Positions 14,366 to 22,511 of a DNA stretch of 64,000 nt are shown here, in pieces. How positions within the stretch are numbered: the stretch's first letter is position 1; every line of letters begins with the position of its first letter. A program made the translations under genes and the position numbers. The stretch lies in IMG/VR virus record IMGVR_UViG_3300050343_000277, positions 1 through 64,000 of that record. One strand, 5' to 3'. This DNA is from a virus. The notes under the pieces were generated by a model. It was not told where the DNA came from. It saw only the letters and a list, made by a program, of their open reading frames with translations, and made no database searches.

Positions 14366-15776
14366 TCTCATTGCACGGACTGGCCGTGTTCAGAACTGGA
14401 TTGATAACCCTACTAGCCGATTGCCTGTTTCATGCACTGTCTTCGTCGTAGAAGACAGCATGGAAGGCCCTAACGGCATTGAAGCAAGTTGGCGCTATGT
14501 CAGCCATGGCTTGCGTTTTGGTGCAGGTGTAGCTGTTCACCTAAGCAAGTTGAGACCTGCTGGTGAAGACAACGGTAAAGGCTTAGTAGCTTCTGGTCCT
14601 GTCTCCTTCGGTAAGATTTATTCATGCCTAAATGAGCAGCTGCGGCGCGGTGGCGTATACAAAAATGGTGCAGTGGTTCTCCACCTAGATTTGTGTCACG
14701 CAGACATCTTGGAGTTTATTGACACTCCACGTCATGAAATTCCATGGGCCAAACGATGCATCAATCTCAACGAAAAAATGTGGGAAGATGCTAATGAAGA
14801 AGTACGTAATGCAATCCTCAAGGGGATCTCACGTGGAGATATTTGGCTAGCTAAAATTCGGAATGACGGAAAAGGCCAGCGTATCTACGCGAATGTATGT
14901 CTTGAAGTCTTCCTTAAGAGCCGTGGTACCTGCTTGCTTGAGCACATAAACCTTGGCGGCTGTAGGCCTGAAGACATTGTCGGTGCATTCTCAACAGGAA
15001 TGACTGAACTGATTGAGCTTCATGCAAAAACTGGTGTTGAGAAAACAGGCGAGTATCTTTCTCAAGAAGATGACCGTCAAGTGGGCTTAGGCATGCTCGG
15101 TCTCGCAAACCTTCTTGCACTGGAAGAGGTTAGCTATTCTCAATTTGCTGAAGCATTGAACCATCATCTGTATGCAGATGCTGATTATTTAGTGACTCCT
15201 GAAGCCCTTAAGATTGTAAAAGCACTTCAGGAAGGAATTGACGCTGCAGCAGCTATTGCAAAGTCCGCCAACATGGACCGAGCATTTGCAATTGCACCGA
15301 CAGCTTCTTGCTCATATCGCTATAAGGACCGAGCAGGCTATACAACTGCACCCGAAATCGCACCACCGATCGGGCGTCAGGTTGATAGGGACAGCTCCAC
15401 ATTTGGCGTAGAACATTACGACTACGGCAACGTTGAGACAGCAGACCAAGTTGGTTGGGATGTCTATAAAAAAGTTGTCGATGGCATTATGGAAATGCTA
15501 ATGCGTACAAATCTATGTCACGGCTACAGTTACAACACATGGAGCGATGTAATTACTTACACCGATCACTTTGTGGACGAGTGGCTGTCATCACCGCAAA
15601 CAAGTATGTATTACTCACTTCAAGTAATGCAAAATACTCAAGCCAAAGATGATGCCATGGTTGCTTTAGATGATCAGTTTGATTTTGACTTCTCTGACAT
15701 TAATGAGACAGACGAATCAACACCTAATTACGACGTGTTCAACGACCCCACTATGTGTGTGGGTTGTGCAGAGTAA
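14355..15776 (+). CDS. nrdA: Ribonucleotide reductase large subunit, short class I type
   Basis: From the ATG at 14355 (MENSLIARTGR) the product is about 473 aa, much shorter than cellular NrdA (about 760) and without an N-terminal ATP cone. The three active-site cysteines appear in LPVSCTVFVV, ANVCLEVF (NxCxE) and GTCLLEHINLGG. APTASCSY matches the substrate-loop region. The C-terminus CVGCAE is the redox Cys pair reduced by thioredoxin-like proteins. An upstream ATG at 14340 is possible. It pairs with nrdB 18 nt downstream. Lack of the ATP cone implies loss of dATP feedback inhibition. Confidence 0.9.
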   Translation: MENSLIARTGRVQNWIDNPTSRLPVSCTVFVVEDSMEGPNGIEASWRYVSHGLRFGAGVAVHLSKLRPAGEDNGKGLVASGPVSFGKIYSCLNEQLRRGGVYKNGAVVLHLDLCHADILEFIDTPRHEIPWAKRCINLNEKMWEDANEEVRNAILKGISRGDIWLAKIRNDGKGQRIYANVCLEVFLKSRGTCLLEHINLGGCRPEDIVGAFSTGMTELIELHAKTGVEKTGEYLSQEDDRQVGLGMLGLANLLALEEVSYSQFAEALNHHLYADADYLVTPEALKIVKALQEGIDAAAAIAKSANMDRAFAIAPTASCSYRYKDRAGYTTAPEIAPPIGRQVDRDSSTFGVEHYDYGNVETADQVGWDVYKKVVDGIMEMLMRTNLCHGYSYNTWSDVITYTDHFVDEWLSSPQTSMYYSLQVMQNTQAKDDAMVALDDQFDFDFSDINETDESTPNYDVFNDPTMCVGCAE

Positions 15777-15794
15777 ACCTAACAACATATTGAA

Positions 15795-16538
15795 ATGACC
15801 AAAGCAGCTACTAAATACATTCACCTTCATCAGCGCAAGCGTACATGGACCCCAGTTCAAGTATCTGCTGGTCAGCTATTAGCTGGCGGTGAAGAAGCAG
15901 TACAACGAGCACTGGCTTTGCGAAGCCTAGAAATCCCAGTTGGAGATTTCATTTCGCAAGCTATGAAAGGCGAGTTGCCACAAGGCACTGAAGCTGAAGG
16001 CTGTAGAGAGCTGCTGTTATCTAACGTAAAGGATGAGGAAAAGCATGACATTGCCCTTAATTTCGCGGCTGAAGCACATAAGATCCCCGCTCAATTTGAG
16101 AAGGAAGCTGCTCGCATTACTAAAGCGTGGCTCGAACTTGACAGGCACCCTGTTCTCAAAGCAGTCGTGCTCGAACGGTCTGTGTTCTTCGTGCTCCTGC
16201 CCATATTCCGATTCCTCGGAGATACAGGATTACGCACCACTTCTGCAGATATTAGCCGGGACGAAACAACGCACGTCGCGGCGAACACAATCGTCTGCCA
16301 AGAGCTCGGTCTTAAGACTGACAAAGAGCTCGATAAGCTTAGAAGAGCTACGATTGCTTGGACTCTTCAATCCCTCAAAGGGGAAGCTGATCACAAACAT
16401 CTCTCGTCAAACTTCTGGATGGGATGTTCGGATAGTCTCTACACATCAGGGAAAGCTGTCGGACTAGCTGACACTAGAGCTAGCAGAATGCCGGCGTTCT
16501 TTGAAACTGCCAACCAAAATTTACCCCAGTATGCCTGA
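15795..16538 (+). CDS. nrdB: Ribonucleotide reductase small subunit, short form
   Basis: The 247-aa product is a ferritin-like R2 protein with metal-ligand motifs DEEKHDIAL (ExxH), LERSVFFVLLPIF (single Glu) and ISRDETTHVAAN (ExxH). It is about 100 residues shorter than usual NrdB. The radical tyrosine normally placed a few residues after the first ExxH is not obvious: the segment reads KHDIALNFAAEA. The enzyme might therefore use a tyrosine-independent cofactor as in some other class I subtypes, which is inference. It overlaps the next gene by 1 nt. Confidence 0.85.
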   Translation: MTKAATKYIHLHQRKRTWTPVQVSAGQLLAGGEEAVQRALALRSLEIPVGDFISQAMKGELPQGTEAEGCRELLLSNVKDEEKHDIALNFAAEAHKIPAQFEKEAARITKAWLELDRHPVLKAVVLERSVFFVLLPIFRFLGDTGLRTTSADISRDETTHVAANTIVCQELGLKTDKELDKLRRATIAWTLQSLKGEADHKHLSSNFWMGCSDSLYTSGKAVGLADTRASRMPAFFETANQNLPQYA

Positions 16539-17254
16539 TGTCAAAACGGTCACAAGCTAAATCTAAAGCACAAGCTTATCAAAGCTATGGCGAGGCTAAA
16601 CCTTACGACATTCGTGATCGAGAAACGAATGCTAGAGGACGGTTTGATCCACGTTTTGACTTTCGACTTGATGAACCTAATGAAAAAACTACTCCTAGTC
16701 TTGCCGCTACTTCTACTCCTCCCCTTAACAGTGAGGCATTCAAGCCTGGGAAAGTAGAGACGCCTTTGGCTAAACCAGAGGCATCAATACAAGCACTAGC
16801 TGTAATGGATACTGAGCCTCCTGAATTTAATCCTCTTAATGCACTGTATTACGGAGATAGTATTGCTACTGGCTTAGGTCACGGGGGTGCCCGTGGTAGT
16901 AACGACAGTGATGCTATGTGGGGCAGAGGAGCTGCTGACACTCTTGCACTACTTAATAGTCGTCCTGACGGTACGTTCAAAGGTAAAGACGTTGTTCTCT
17001 CCTCTGGCGTGCTTAATAGTGGAGGCGATTGGGATACTGTTAGAGCTCAAGTACGTCTGTTACAAAACAGAGGTGCAAATTCTATTCGCCTTGTAGGTGC
17101 TCCATCTAATAGTGAGCGCTTCGGTGGATACAACGACCAACTCTCATCTATCTCAGATGAACTAGGCATTACCTTCCTTGGTGGTTACACACCAGGAAAT
17201 GACGGCGTTCACTTTTATTACCCCAGCTCACCCGTATATCGACCACTAAGATAA
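16538..17254 (+). CDS. SGNH/GDSL-like hydrolase-fold protein
   Basis: The 238-aa product has a low-complexity N-terminal half (about 100 residues rich in Pro, Thr and charged residues). An SGNH-like domain follows: LYYGDSIATGLGHGG near residue 105 (block I Ser), VVLSSGVLNSGGD near residue 150 (block III-like) and GNDGVHFYY near residue 225 (block V DxxH-like). The usual Asn of block III appears inside SGVLNSG. It might act on esters such as acetylated glycans, or be a virion protein. It is in the nrdB transcription unit. Confidence 0.6.
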   Translation: MSKRSQAKSKAQAYQSYGEAKPYDIRDRETNARGRFDPRFDFRLDEPNEKTTPSLAATSTPPLNSEAFKPGKVETPLAKPEASIQALAVMDTEPPEFNPLNALYYGDSIATGLGHGGARGSNDSDAMWGRGAADTLALLNSRPDGTFKGKDVVLSSGVLNSGGDWDTVRAQVRLLQNRGANSIRLVGAPSNSERFGGYNDQLSSISDELGITFLGGYTPGNDGVHFYYPSSPVYRPLR

Positions 17255-17550
17255 TGCTTCAATTTACAGCTAAAGAATTAAATAAAATCCAAGTACACGC
17301 ACAAGAAATAAACCCAGATCTATTTGACGACAAAGGTTTGCCAACTGACATCCATGTTGTTATGTATGTATTAGGAGGCAAGACTCTATATGACGCTGTA
17401 CGTGGCTACACTAAGGTTGACATATTTGATGCCTACCACGACAAACTTAAACCACAAAACGGTAGTGTATTAGATATACGATCTGGCTACGGCAATGTAC
17501 GCCCAAATCTATACGGAAAAATTAAAACAGGAGAAACAAATGATGATTGA
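17254..17550 (+). CDS. Small hypothetical protein
   Basis: 98 aa, starting MLQFTAKELNKIQVHAQEIN, overlapping the previous stop by 1 nt and the next gene start by 11 nt. No recognised domain. Confidence 0.55.
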   Translation: MLQFTAKELNKIQVHAQEINPDLFDDKGLPTDIHVVMYVLGGKTLYDAVRGYTKVDIFDAYHDKLKPQNGSVLDIRSGYGNVRPNLYGKIKTGETNDD

Positions 17551-17740
17551 TTATGGAAGCAAAGAACATTACGCAGAAATGTTCTCTGATATTATTGCTG
17601 ATGCTTCTTATGACGCACCTGATTATGGCGATAATTTAGTTGATGCTTTTAAAATTGCATTAGCATCATGGAGAAAATACCATGCAGAGCAAGTGCTTGA
17701 ATTAGATCGGCTAACCGAAAAGCTAAATGAACAAAGCTGA
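17540..17740 (+). CDS. Small acidic hypothetical protein
   Basis: 66 aa from the ATG at 17540 (MMIDYGSKEHYAEMFSD). A purine-rich GGAGAAACA precedes it, and the upstream ATG at 17495 would give a larger overlap. Acidic and helical; no known family. Confidence 0.5.
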   Translation: MMIDYGSKEHYAEMFSDIIADASYDAPDYGDNLVDAFKIALASWRKYHAEQVLELDRLTEKLNEQS

Positions 17741-17837
17741 TTACAAACAAAAGTTATTGAGCTATGTAGATAAGCAGCTAGACAAGCTGACAGTAAAACA
17801 GATACGAGTTCTACTGTCTAGCTATGCAAAAGATTAA
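17727..17837 (+). CDS. Tiny basic helical protein
   Basis: 36 aa, starting MNKADYKQKLLSYVDKQLDK, overlapping the previous gene by 14 nt. Amphipathic, no known family. Confidence 0.4.
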   Translation: MNKADYKQKLLSYVDKQLDKLTVKQIRVLLSSYAKD

Positions 17838-17845
17838 AGTTATAA

Positions 17846-18376
17846 TTAATACTTGAAACTGCTTTTATAACCTCCGCCGCTGCTACCGCTGTCGGAGCCG
17901 AAATCCATTTCAAAACGAGCTGCAGCTTTACTTCCTGGTGCGAAGTTAGGTCGGGTACTATAGTCTTGCTCTACAACTGGATTACCACCACCAGTTTTCT
18001 GTGAGCGACCCCAATCAGGGTGGAACATCGCATGCACATGAGGCATGCCTTGAATCGATTCGGGCTGGTTTTCATAGTTTTCCATATCTGTTGCATATGC
18101 ATCAGCCCCAGTTCCTGTGCCAAAGTCACTCTTATAATATTTATACTTAGCTTCATTAGCTGCTTTAGCTGCATTAGCTGCAGCTTCTTTATCTGATTTT
18201 TGTTTACTATACATACCAGGAATCATGTTTCTAGCTTTAGAACTATCATTTCTAAAATCTTGTTGCTTATTCGCATTAAAATCATTATTCGAAAAAGCAT
18301 CACCAGCTTTTCTGAAACTGGATTTGGGCTTAGAAAAATCTTGATTGGAATTATATTCGGTAAGTTGTAAACCCAT
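17846..18376 (-). CDS. Virion-like protein, paralogue of 18410-19078
   Basis: The 176-aa product starts MGLQLTEYNSNQDFSKPKSS. It shares with the upstream neighbour the ordered motifs FRKAG, KYYKSDFGTGTGADAYATDM, HPDWGRSQKTGGGNP and an aromatic Gly/Ser-rich end. The low-complexity sequence and separate promoter-like hexamer, in a minus-strand pair set inside plus-strand metabolic genes, suggest late virion-associated proteins. No enzyme motif. Confidence 0.6.
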   Translation of the reverse strand: MGLQLTEYNSNQDFSKPKSSFRKAGDAFSNNDFNANKQQDFRNDSSKARNMIPGMYSKQKSDKEAAANAAKAANEAKYKYYKSDFGTGTGADAYATDMENYENQPESIQGMPHVHAMFHPDWGRSQKTGGGNPVVEQDYSTRPNFAPGSKAAARFEMDFGSDSGSSGGGYKSSFKY

Positions 18377-18401
18377 TTTTCAAACGTTTTATTTTATATT
18401 T

Positions 18402-18407
18402 ATTGTA
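18402..18407 (-). promoter_or_regulatory. TACAATAAATATA promoter-like element
   Basis: On the minus strand TTACAATAAATATAAAAT precedes the ATG of the 18376 gene by 25 nt. Nearly the same string occurs at 19104-19109 and 40195-40200, each 25 nt from a start. Confidence 0.45.
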
Positions 18408-18409
18408 AC

Positions 18410-19078
18410 TCAATATCTGGAACTCTTAGTGCCATCAGATTTTGTAAACGCACCCCCCTTAGTTCTCATGTAATACCTATCAGAAGGTTTACTGTGATCT
18501 ATTTTTTGAATTGGATTGCCACCACCAGTTTTTTGCGAAGCACCCCAATCAGGATGCATCATTTGAGCAATTAAACCCATTTTACCAGCAATAAGTGAAT
18601 CCCCATTATTCGTATCTACCATCCCTTGGTAGTTCTTCATGTCTTCTGCATAAGCTGATGCTCCTTGTCCAGTACCAAAATCACTTACATAGTATTTATA
18701 TTGATCTTCGTCATAAGTCCCTAACTCTGGAGTGGAACTAGGCTTTTGTTCAGATGCAGGTACCACAGGCTTATACACTTTGCTTCCTGAAGCATCCTTC
18801 CAACCTGTATCTACCTTTTGACCAAGATCAGTTGAATTAGCTTTACTGATCTTCTTATCATCATCTTGATACATATCTGCAATCATAGAATTGCTTTGAC
18901 TGCTATCTGGTGTAAAACTCTTAGGTTCACTATCTGGTGTAAAACTCTTAGGTTCACTATCTGGTGTAAAACTCTTAGGTTCAAAAACTTCACCAGCTTT
19001 TCTAAAAGTAGATTTAGGTTCAAAATTAGGATCAAAAAAGTCTTGATTTTGATAAGAAGAGGTTAAGGTTAATCCCAT
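18410..19078 (-). CDS. Virion-like protein with EPKSFTPDS tandem repeats
   Basis: The 222-aa product starts MGLTLTSSYQNQDFFDPNFE and is a paralogue of the downstream gene (shared FRKAG, KYYVSDFGTGQGASAYAEDM, HPDWGASQKTGGGNP). Between residues 32 and 59 it carries three tandem copies of the nine-residue unit EPKSFTPDS, encoded by three 27-nt identical repeats. The unit is absent from the paralogue, so the expansion is recent. Likely a virion or tail-associated protein, by composition only. Confidence 0.6.
   Translation of the reverse strand: MGLTLTSSYQNQDFFDPNFEPKSTFRKAGEVFEPKSFTPDSEPKSFTPDSEPKSFTPDSSQSNSMIADMYQDDDKKISKANSTDLGQKVDTGWKDASGSKVYKPVVPASEQKPSSTPELGTYDEDQYKYYVSDFGTGQGASAYAEDMKNYQGMVDTNNGDSLIAGKMGLIAQMMHPDWGASQKTGGGNPIQKIDHSKPSDRYYMRTKGGAFTKSDGTKSSRY
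18903..18983. repeat. Three tandem 27-nt repeats in frame
   Basis: Three contiguous 27-nt copies (18903-18929, 18930-18956, 18957-18983) encode EPKSFTPDS on the minus strand. There are no spacers between them. Confidence 0.9.
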
Positions 19079-19103
19079 TTTTAAAATATTTTACTTTATA
19101 TTT

Positions 19104-19109
19104 ATTGTA
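19104..19109 (-). promoter_or_regulatory. TACAATAAATATA promoter-like element
   Basis: Minus-strand GTACAATAAATATAAAGT lies 25 nt before the start at 19078; same layout as at 18402. Confidence 0.45.
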
Positions 19110-19124
19110 CCTCACAAAATTACC

Positions 19125-19760
19125 ATGCACAGCGCAAAGCTAGTCTGGATCACACCAGAAGCGGAAAAACTAATTGGAAAAATTGCAAGAGTTTCTAATC
19201 CTGCAAATGAAGATAATCCGAACGTAATCGGACTACTTAAATATCTCATAAAACATAAGCACTGGAGCCCATTTGAAATGGCATCTATGTGTGTAGAAAT
19301 AGAAACGACACGAGCAATTGCTCCTCAAATATTGAGGCATCGGTCATTTTCATTTCAGGAATTTAGTCAACGATACGCAGTCTCTACAGAATTTGAATTA
19401 CCGCATCTCCGCAGACAAGATGTTGTGAATCGGCAGAATTCTATTGATGATATTCCGCAATCAGTCAACGAAAACTTTGGTTCCGATATTGCTCATCATA
19501 TGAGCGAGGGATTAAAACTATATCAACGTATGCTGGATGCAGGTATTGCTAAAGAATGTGCTCGTGCAGTACTACCGTTGAACACTAAGACACGACTGTA
19601 TATGTCAGGAACTATCCGTAGTTGGCTACATTACATTGACTTACGTAGTTGGCATGGCACTCAATGGGAGCATACACAAATTGCACTTAATGCAATGGAA
19701 ATTCTTCGACAACAGATGCCAACAGTTACAGAAGCAATGTGGCCAACATCCCACAATTAA
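19125..19760 (+). CDS. thyX: Flavin-dependent thymidylate synthase
   Basis: The 211-aa product has the ThyX signature RHRSFSFQEFSQR (RHRxxSxxxxSxR) at residues 72-84, preceded by KHWSPFEMAS and followed by ECARAVLPLNTKTRLYMSG and SWHGTQWEHTQIA. These cover FAD and dUMP binding and the C-terminal tetramer region, and the length is typical. It makes dTMP from dUMP with reduced flavin and methylene-tetrahydrofolate, joining the nrdA/nrdB supply route. It stands as a plus-strand gene after the minus-strand pair. Confidence 0.95.
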   Translation: MHSAKLVWITPEAEKLIGKIARVSNPANEDNPNVIGLLKYLIKHKHWSPFEMASMCVEIETTRAIAPQILRHRSFSFQEFSQRYAVSTEFELPHLRRQDVVNRQNSIDDIPQSVNENFGSDIAHHMSEGLKLYQRMLDAGIAKECARAVLPLNTKTRLYMSGTIRSWLHYIDLRSWHGTQWEHTQIALNAMEILRQQMPTVTEAMWPTSHN

Positions 19761-19808
19761 CTATTAAACTGCGTAAGATTAAGACTGATAATATCTATAT
19801 CGGTCTAA

Positions 19809-20468
19809 ATGAACTTTATTGCAGCAACCGTTGAATTCAAATCCCCAATTAATGATCCGATCAACGCTTACGGGTTGGACTATAGGGGTGCTGACGCTGT
19901 GGTGCCCGCTGGCAGCAGTGGATCAGAAGTTAAACTCAGGCTCCTCTGCTACGACAGAGCAGGGGCAAAACTTACAACGTTTCAAGACTGGAAGCCAGGA
20001 ACACGAGCTTTGATTACTGGCAACATTGTTTTCAGTGATGACACTTCAAAGCCTTTGGATTTAATTGTCACTACTATTGAAACTAATATTCCACAAGAAA
20101 TGTATTGTAATCAAGTAGTACTTGGCAATGCATTCTTCGGTAGCGATGAAATTAAAGAACGTCGGAATGGTACGGTCGCAGTCAAGATTGGAACAACGCT
20201 AGACAACTCTAGTGTGACAACTTGGCTGTATCTTGAAGCGCATGAGTCACGACTTAAAAAGCTTACTGATCGTGTGCGTAAAGGTCGCGCTATTTGTGTA
20301 CAAGGCTATATTCGTGAATATCGTAAAGATGATTCCGATAGTCCATATCGCGCCATCGTTGCAACTGATTTCAGCACACGTCAAGAACAACCGCGAAAGT
20401 CAACTAATCCGCAATCAAGCGGGTCAGCAGCAGGATACACCGAAGTAGATCCAACACCTGACTATTGA
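19809..20468 (+). CDS. ssb: Single-stranded DNA-binding protein, OB-fold type
   Basis: The 219-aa product appears to hold two OB-like halves. Residues 1-95 have VKLRLLCYDRAGAKL and WKPGTRALITGNI. Residues 100-185 have VVLGNAFFGSDEI, VAVKIGT, TTWLYLEAHES and VRKGRAICVQGYIREY, the second being closest to bacterial SSB. A disordered Ser/Gln/Gly tail ends VDPTPDY, an acidic tip with a terminal aromatic like the SSB C-terminal peptide. It leads the replication block and is closed by a T-tailed terminator. Confidence 0.75.
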   Translation: MNFIAATVEFKSPINDPINAYGLDYRGADAVVPAGSSGSEVKLRLLCYDRAGAKLTTFQDWKPGTRALITGNIVFSDDTSKPLDLIVTTIETNIPQEMYCNQVVLGNAFFGSDEIKERRNGTVAVKIGTTLDNSSVTTWLYLEAHESRLKKLTDRVRKGRAICVQGYIREYRKDDSDSPYRAIVATDFSTRQEQPRKSTNPQSSGSAAGYTEVDPTPDY

Positions 20469-20475
20469 AACTACT

Positions 20476-20497
20476 GCCGGCTAACACCGGCTTTTTT
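20476..20497 (+). terminator. GCCGG hairpin with T tail
   Basis: GCCGG and CCGGC pair around CTAACA and are followed by six T residues, 8 nt after the ssb stop. This copy of the GCCGGC family is a full intrinsic terminator. Confidence 0.85.
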
Positions 20498-20602
20498 AAT
20501 AGATGCAAATGAAGCGATTAGAGACGCTTAAACGCTTCATTTAATGAGCTCACATTTGGTAATTATATATCTTACATTTGAAGTGTCTACTAATAATAAA
20601 TA

Positions 20603-21343
20603 ATGACACTTCAAGTCCTACCTCCAGAATTACTGGAAACAAAAGATAAAATTGAAACTAAAGAAGCACAACCATACTGGAAACCTAGCTCACTTAAAGA
20701 TGGAGAATCTGAAGAATTTCGCTTGCTCGGATGTTACGAAACCGGACATGCAATCACTGGATGGCAGTACGCATCAGAAATCAAAGATCCTAAGACCGGT
20801 GACCTCCGTTTTAATGGCTACGTCGTTACTAGGAGTCACCCTGGTTCTCCTGCTGACATTGCCCGTGAAACCGACTGGTCCAAACCAGATCGACCAAAAA
20901 TCGACGGAAGTTATGTCAAACCCCGTCGTTTCCTTGCATGGGTTGCTACCTCAGCAACACGTGGAAGATTAGAAGTTTTATTTATTGAGCAGAAATCTAT
21001 CCGTGATCAACTTACAGAAGTACTTCAAGAGATTGAAGACTACACTTGGACAGAAGAAGGTCTGGCAAACTTTTCGGTTAAAATCAGCCGTAAGGGAGCT
21101 GGGCTGGAAACTACATATTCAATCCTTCCGAAGGTACGTAAAGTACCGGAAAAAATTATTAAAGAATGGCAGACCTCACGAGATAGTATTTGGCTACCCA
21201 ACTTCTTTGAAGGAAAGGATCCTTTTGACGGACGTTCGACTGACGAAAAAGGTCTCCCTGCTGGCGGACAAGATAAGCGAGGCGCTGTAGTTGCGCCAAC
21301 TGTATCTAGCCAAGCACCAGAACAAGATAATACTGAATTTTAA
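20603..21343 (+). CDS. Replication-associated protein, possibly ssDNA-binding
   Basis: The 246-aa product starts MTLQVLPPELLETKDKIETK. The central part alternates strands and aromatic residues (EEFRLLGCYETGHAITGWQY, RRFLAWVA) and later KISRKGAGLETTYSILPK, a style seen in phage single-strand-binding proteins. The tail ends APEQDNTEF, the same acidic Phe tip as the 10429 and 24958 products. It lies between ssb and the nuclease and primase genes. The family is not firmly recognised. Confidence 0.55.
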   Translation: MTLQVLPPELLETKDKIETKEAQPYWKPSSLKDGESEEFRLLGCYETGHAITGWQYASEIKDPKTGDLRFNGYVVTRSHPGSPADIARETDWSKPDRPKIDGSYVKPRRFLAWVATSATRGRLEVLFIEQKSIRDQLTEVLQEIEDYTWTEEGLANFSVKISRKGAGLETTYSILPKVRKVPEKIIKEWQTSRDSIWLPNFFEGKDPFDGRSTDEKGLPAGGQDKRGAVVAPTVSSQAPEQDNTEF

Positions 21344-21345
21344 TC

Positions 21346-21738
21346 ATGACACAATCAACTCAACCAGAATCATCTGCACTGCAGAATTTGCCTCCTGAAA
21401 TGCAAGCTCGTCTAGCACAAATTATGGCTGGACAAGTACCTGGAAATAATGCACCTGCAGCTCCTACGCAACCTGCGCCCGTTCCTGCCCAACGACCAAT
21501 CGCTAAAGCACCATCATTGATGGATCACATCATTGCACTTCGACAAGAAGTCAATGAACTGAAACAGCAGCTTGACGCTAATTCAAATGTTGTAGACGCA
21601 GTGGGTCAAGCAGTGGGGACTTTGTACCAAATGTTTCAACCGTCACCCGAAAGCCATGCTCAAGGGCCGGAATTTAGCCAAGGCACAACGTATAGCCAAA
21701 ACTTCTCACAAAGCGTAGATCAAGAATCAGACTATTGA
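21346..21738 (+). CDS. Hypothetical replication-block protein with coiled coil
   Basis: The 130-aa product is Gln/Pro/Ala-rich, has a short coiled coil near residues 64-80 (LRQEVNELKQQL) and ends VDQESDY, an acidic aromatic tip. It starts 2 nt after the preceding stop and overlaps the nuclease gene in an ATGA junction. A scaffolding or adaptor role in replication is a guess from context. Confidence 0.5.
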   Translation: MTQSTQPESSALQNLPPEMQARLAQIMAGQVPGNNAPAAPTQPAPVPAQRPIAKAPSLMDHIIALRQEVNELKQQLDANSNVVDAVGQAVGTLYQMFQPSPESHAQGPEFSQGTTYSQNFSQSVDQESDY

Positions 21739-22511
21739 TGACAAATACCACAGCTAATGATAAGCCTTATCGTATACAAACGTCGGCAGGACACCGCAAA
21801 TATCTATGTTCGGGTCTCTACATGCCGTCAGTCACGACCGTCCTTTCAGGTACTGAAAGTGAAAAGTCGAAAGCAGGCTTGCGGCAGTGGCAAGACAAAA
21901 ACCCAGGTGCACTAGAAGCTGCTGCAACACGCGGCACTGCTATTCACCTTGGGTGTGAAAACTATCTACGTGGGTTGGACCCAGGAGTTCCTGAAGAATA
22001 TCAACCATTTTGGAATGGGTTATCCCAATACTTAGATTGGTTTGATACAATTCATTGGTCGGAGCGTCCGCTTCGCCAAGATTGGTATGACTTGCGTAGT
22101 GATGATAAAGAAGTTGCATATGTCTGGAGTACAGAGCATATGTATGCAGGATGCCCTGATCTCATTGGAGAGATTGGTGGTGTAAAAGTAATTGCTGACT
22201 TCAAAACCAGCAATGGCCCATACTCCGCCTTTTCACCTGACAGAGGTGATCGTGTCGGATATGGCGGATGGAGAAAGTTCCAAAAGTGTGCGCAGCAGAT
22301 GGCTGCATACCGATACGCATTGAACGAGCGTGTCGGGTTTCTTTGTGATGTGGCACTAATTTTGGTAGCTACTGAAGAGACAACTCAAGCGATTTTCATT
22401 GATGGAGACCAGCTTGAACTCTATGAATCACGCTTTTTAAAAAGAGCAAAAATGTTCCACGAACTTTATCCAGAGGATGACAATAATGAAGCTGCGGATT
22501 GCAGTTCATAA
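21735..22511 (+). CDS. PD-(D/E)XK nuclease, RecB/Cas4-like
   Basis: The 258-aa product has the order seen in phage RecB-type exonucleases: SVTTVLSGT near the N-terminus, RGTAIHLGCENYLRG near residue 62 (conserved G-x-x-x-H), AGCPDLIGEIGG near residue 138 (motif Asp), VIADFKTS near residue 153 (DxK, catalytic) and CAQQMAAYRYAL near residue 185 (motif QxxAY). It probably degrades or processes DNA ends in recombination or replication. It overlaps the primase-helicase gene by 26 nt. Confidence 0.8.
   Translation: MMTNTTANDKPYRIQTSAGHRKYLCSGLYMPSVTTVLSGTESEKSKAGLRQWQDKNPGALEAAATRGTAIHLGCENYLRGLDPGVPEEYQPFWNGLSQYLDWFDTIHWSERPLRQDWYDLRSDDKEVAYVWSTEHMYAGCPDLIGEIGGVKVIADFKTSNGPYSAFSPDRGDRVGYGGWRKFQKCAQQMAAYRYALNERVGFLCDVALILVATEETTQAIFIDGDQLELYESRFLKRAKMFHELYPEDDNNEAADCSS

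Noticed and set aside
16033-16467. 144-aa plus-strand frame inside nrdB
   Set aside because: It is fully contained in the R2 gene with clear metal-ligand motifs, so it is a shadow frame.
18903-18983. Regular 27-nt repeats considered as a CRISPR array
   Set aside because: The copies are contiguous without spacers and encode in-frame EPKSFTPDS in a longer protein.
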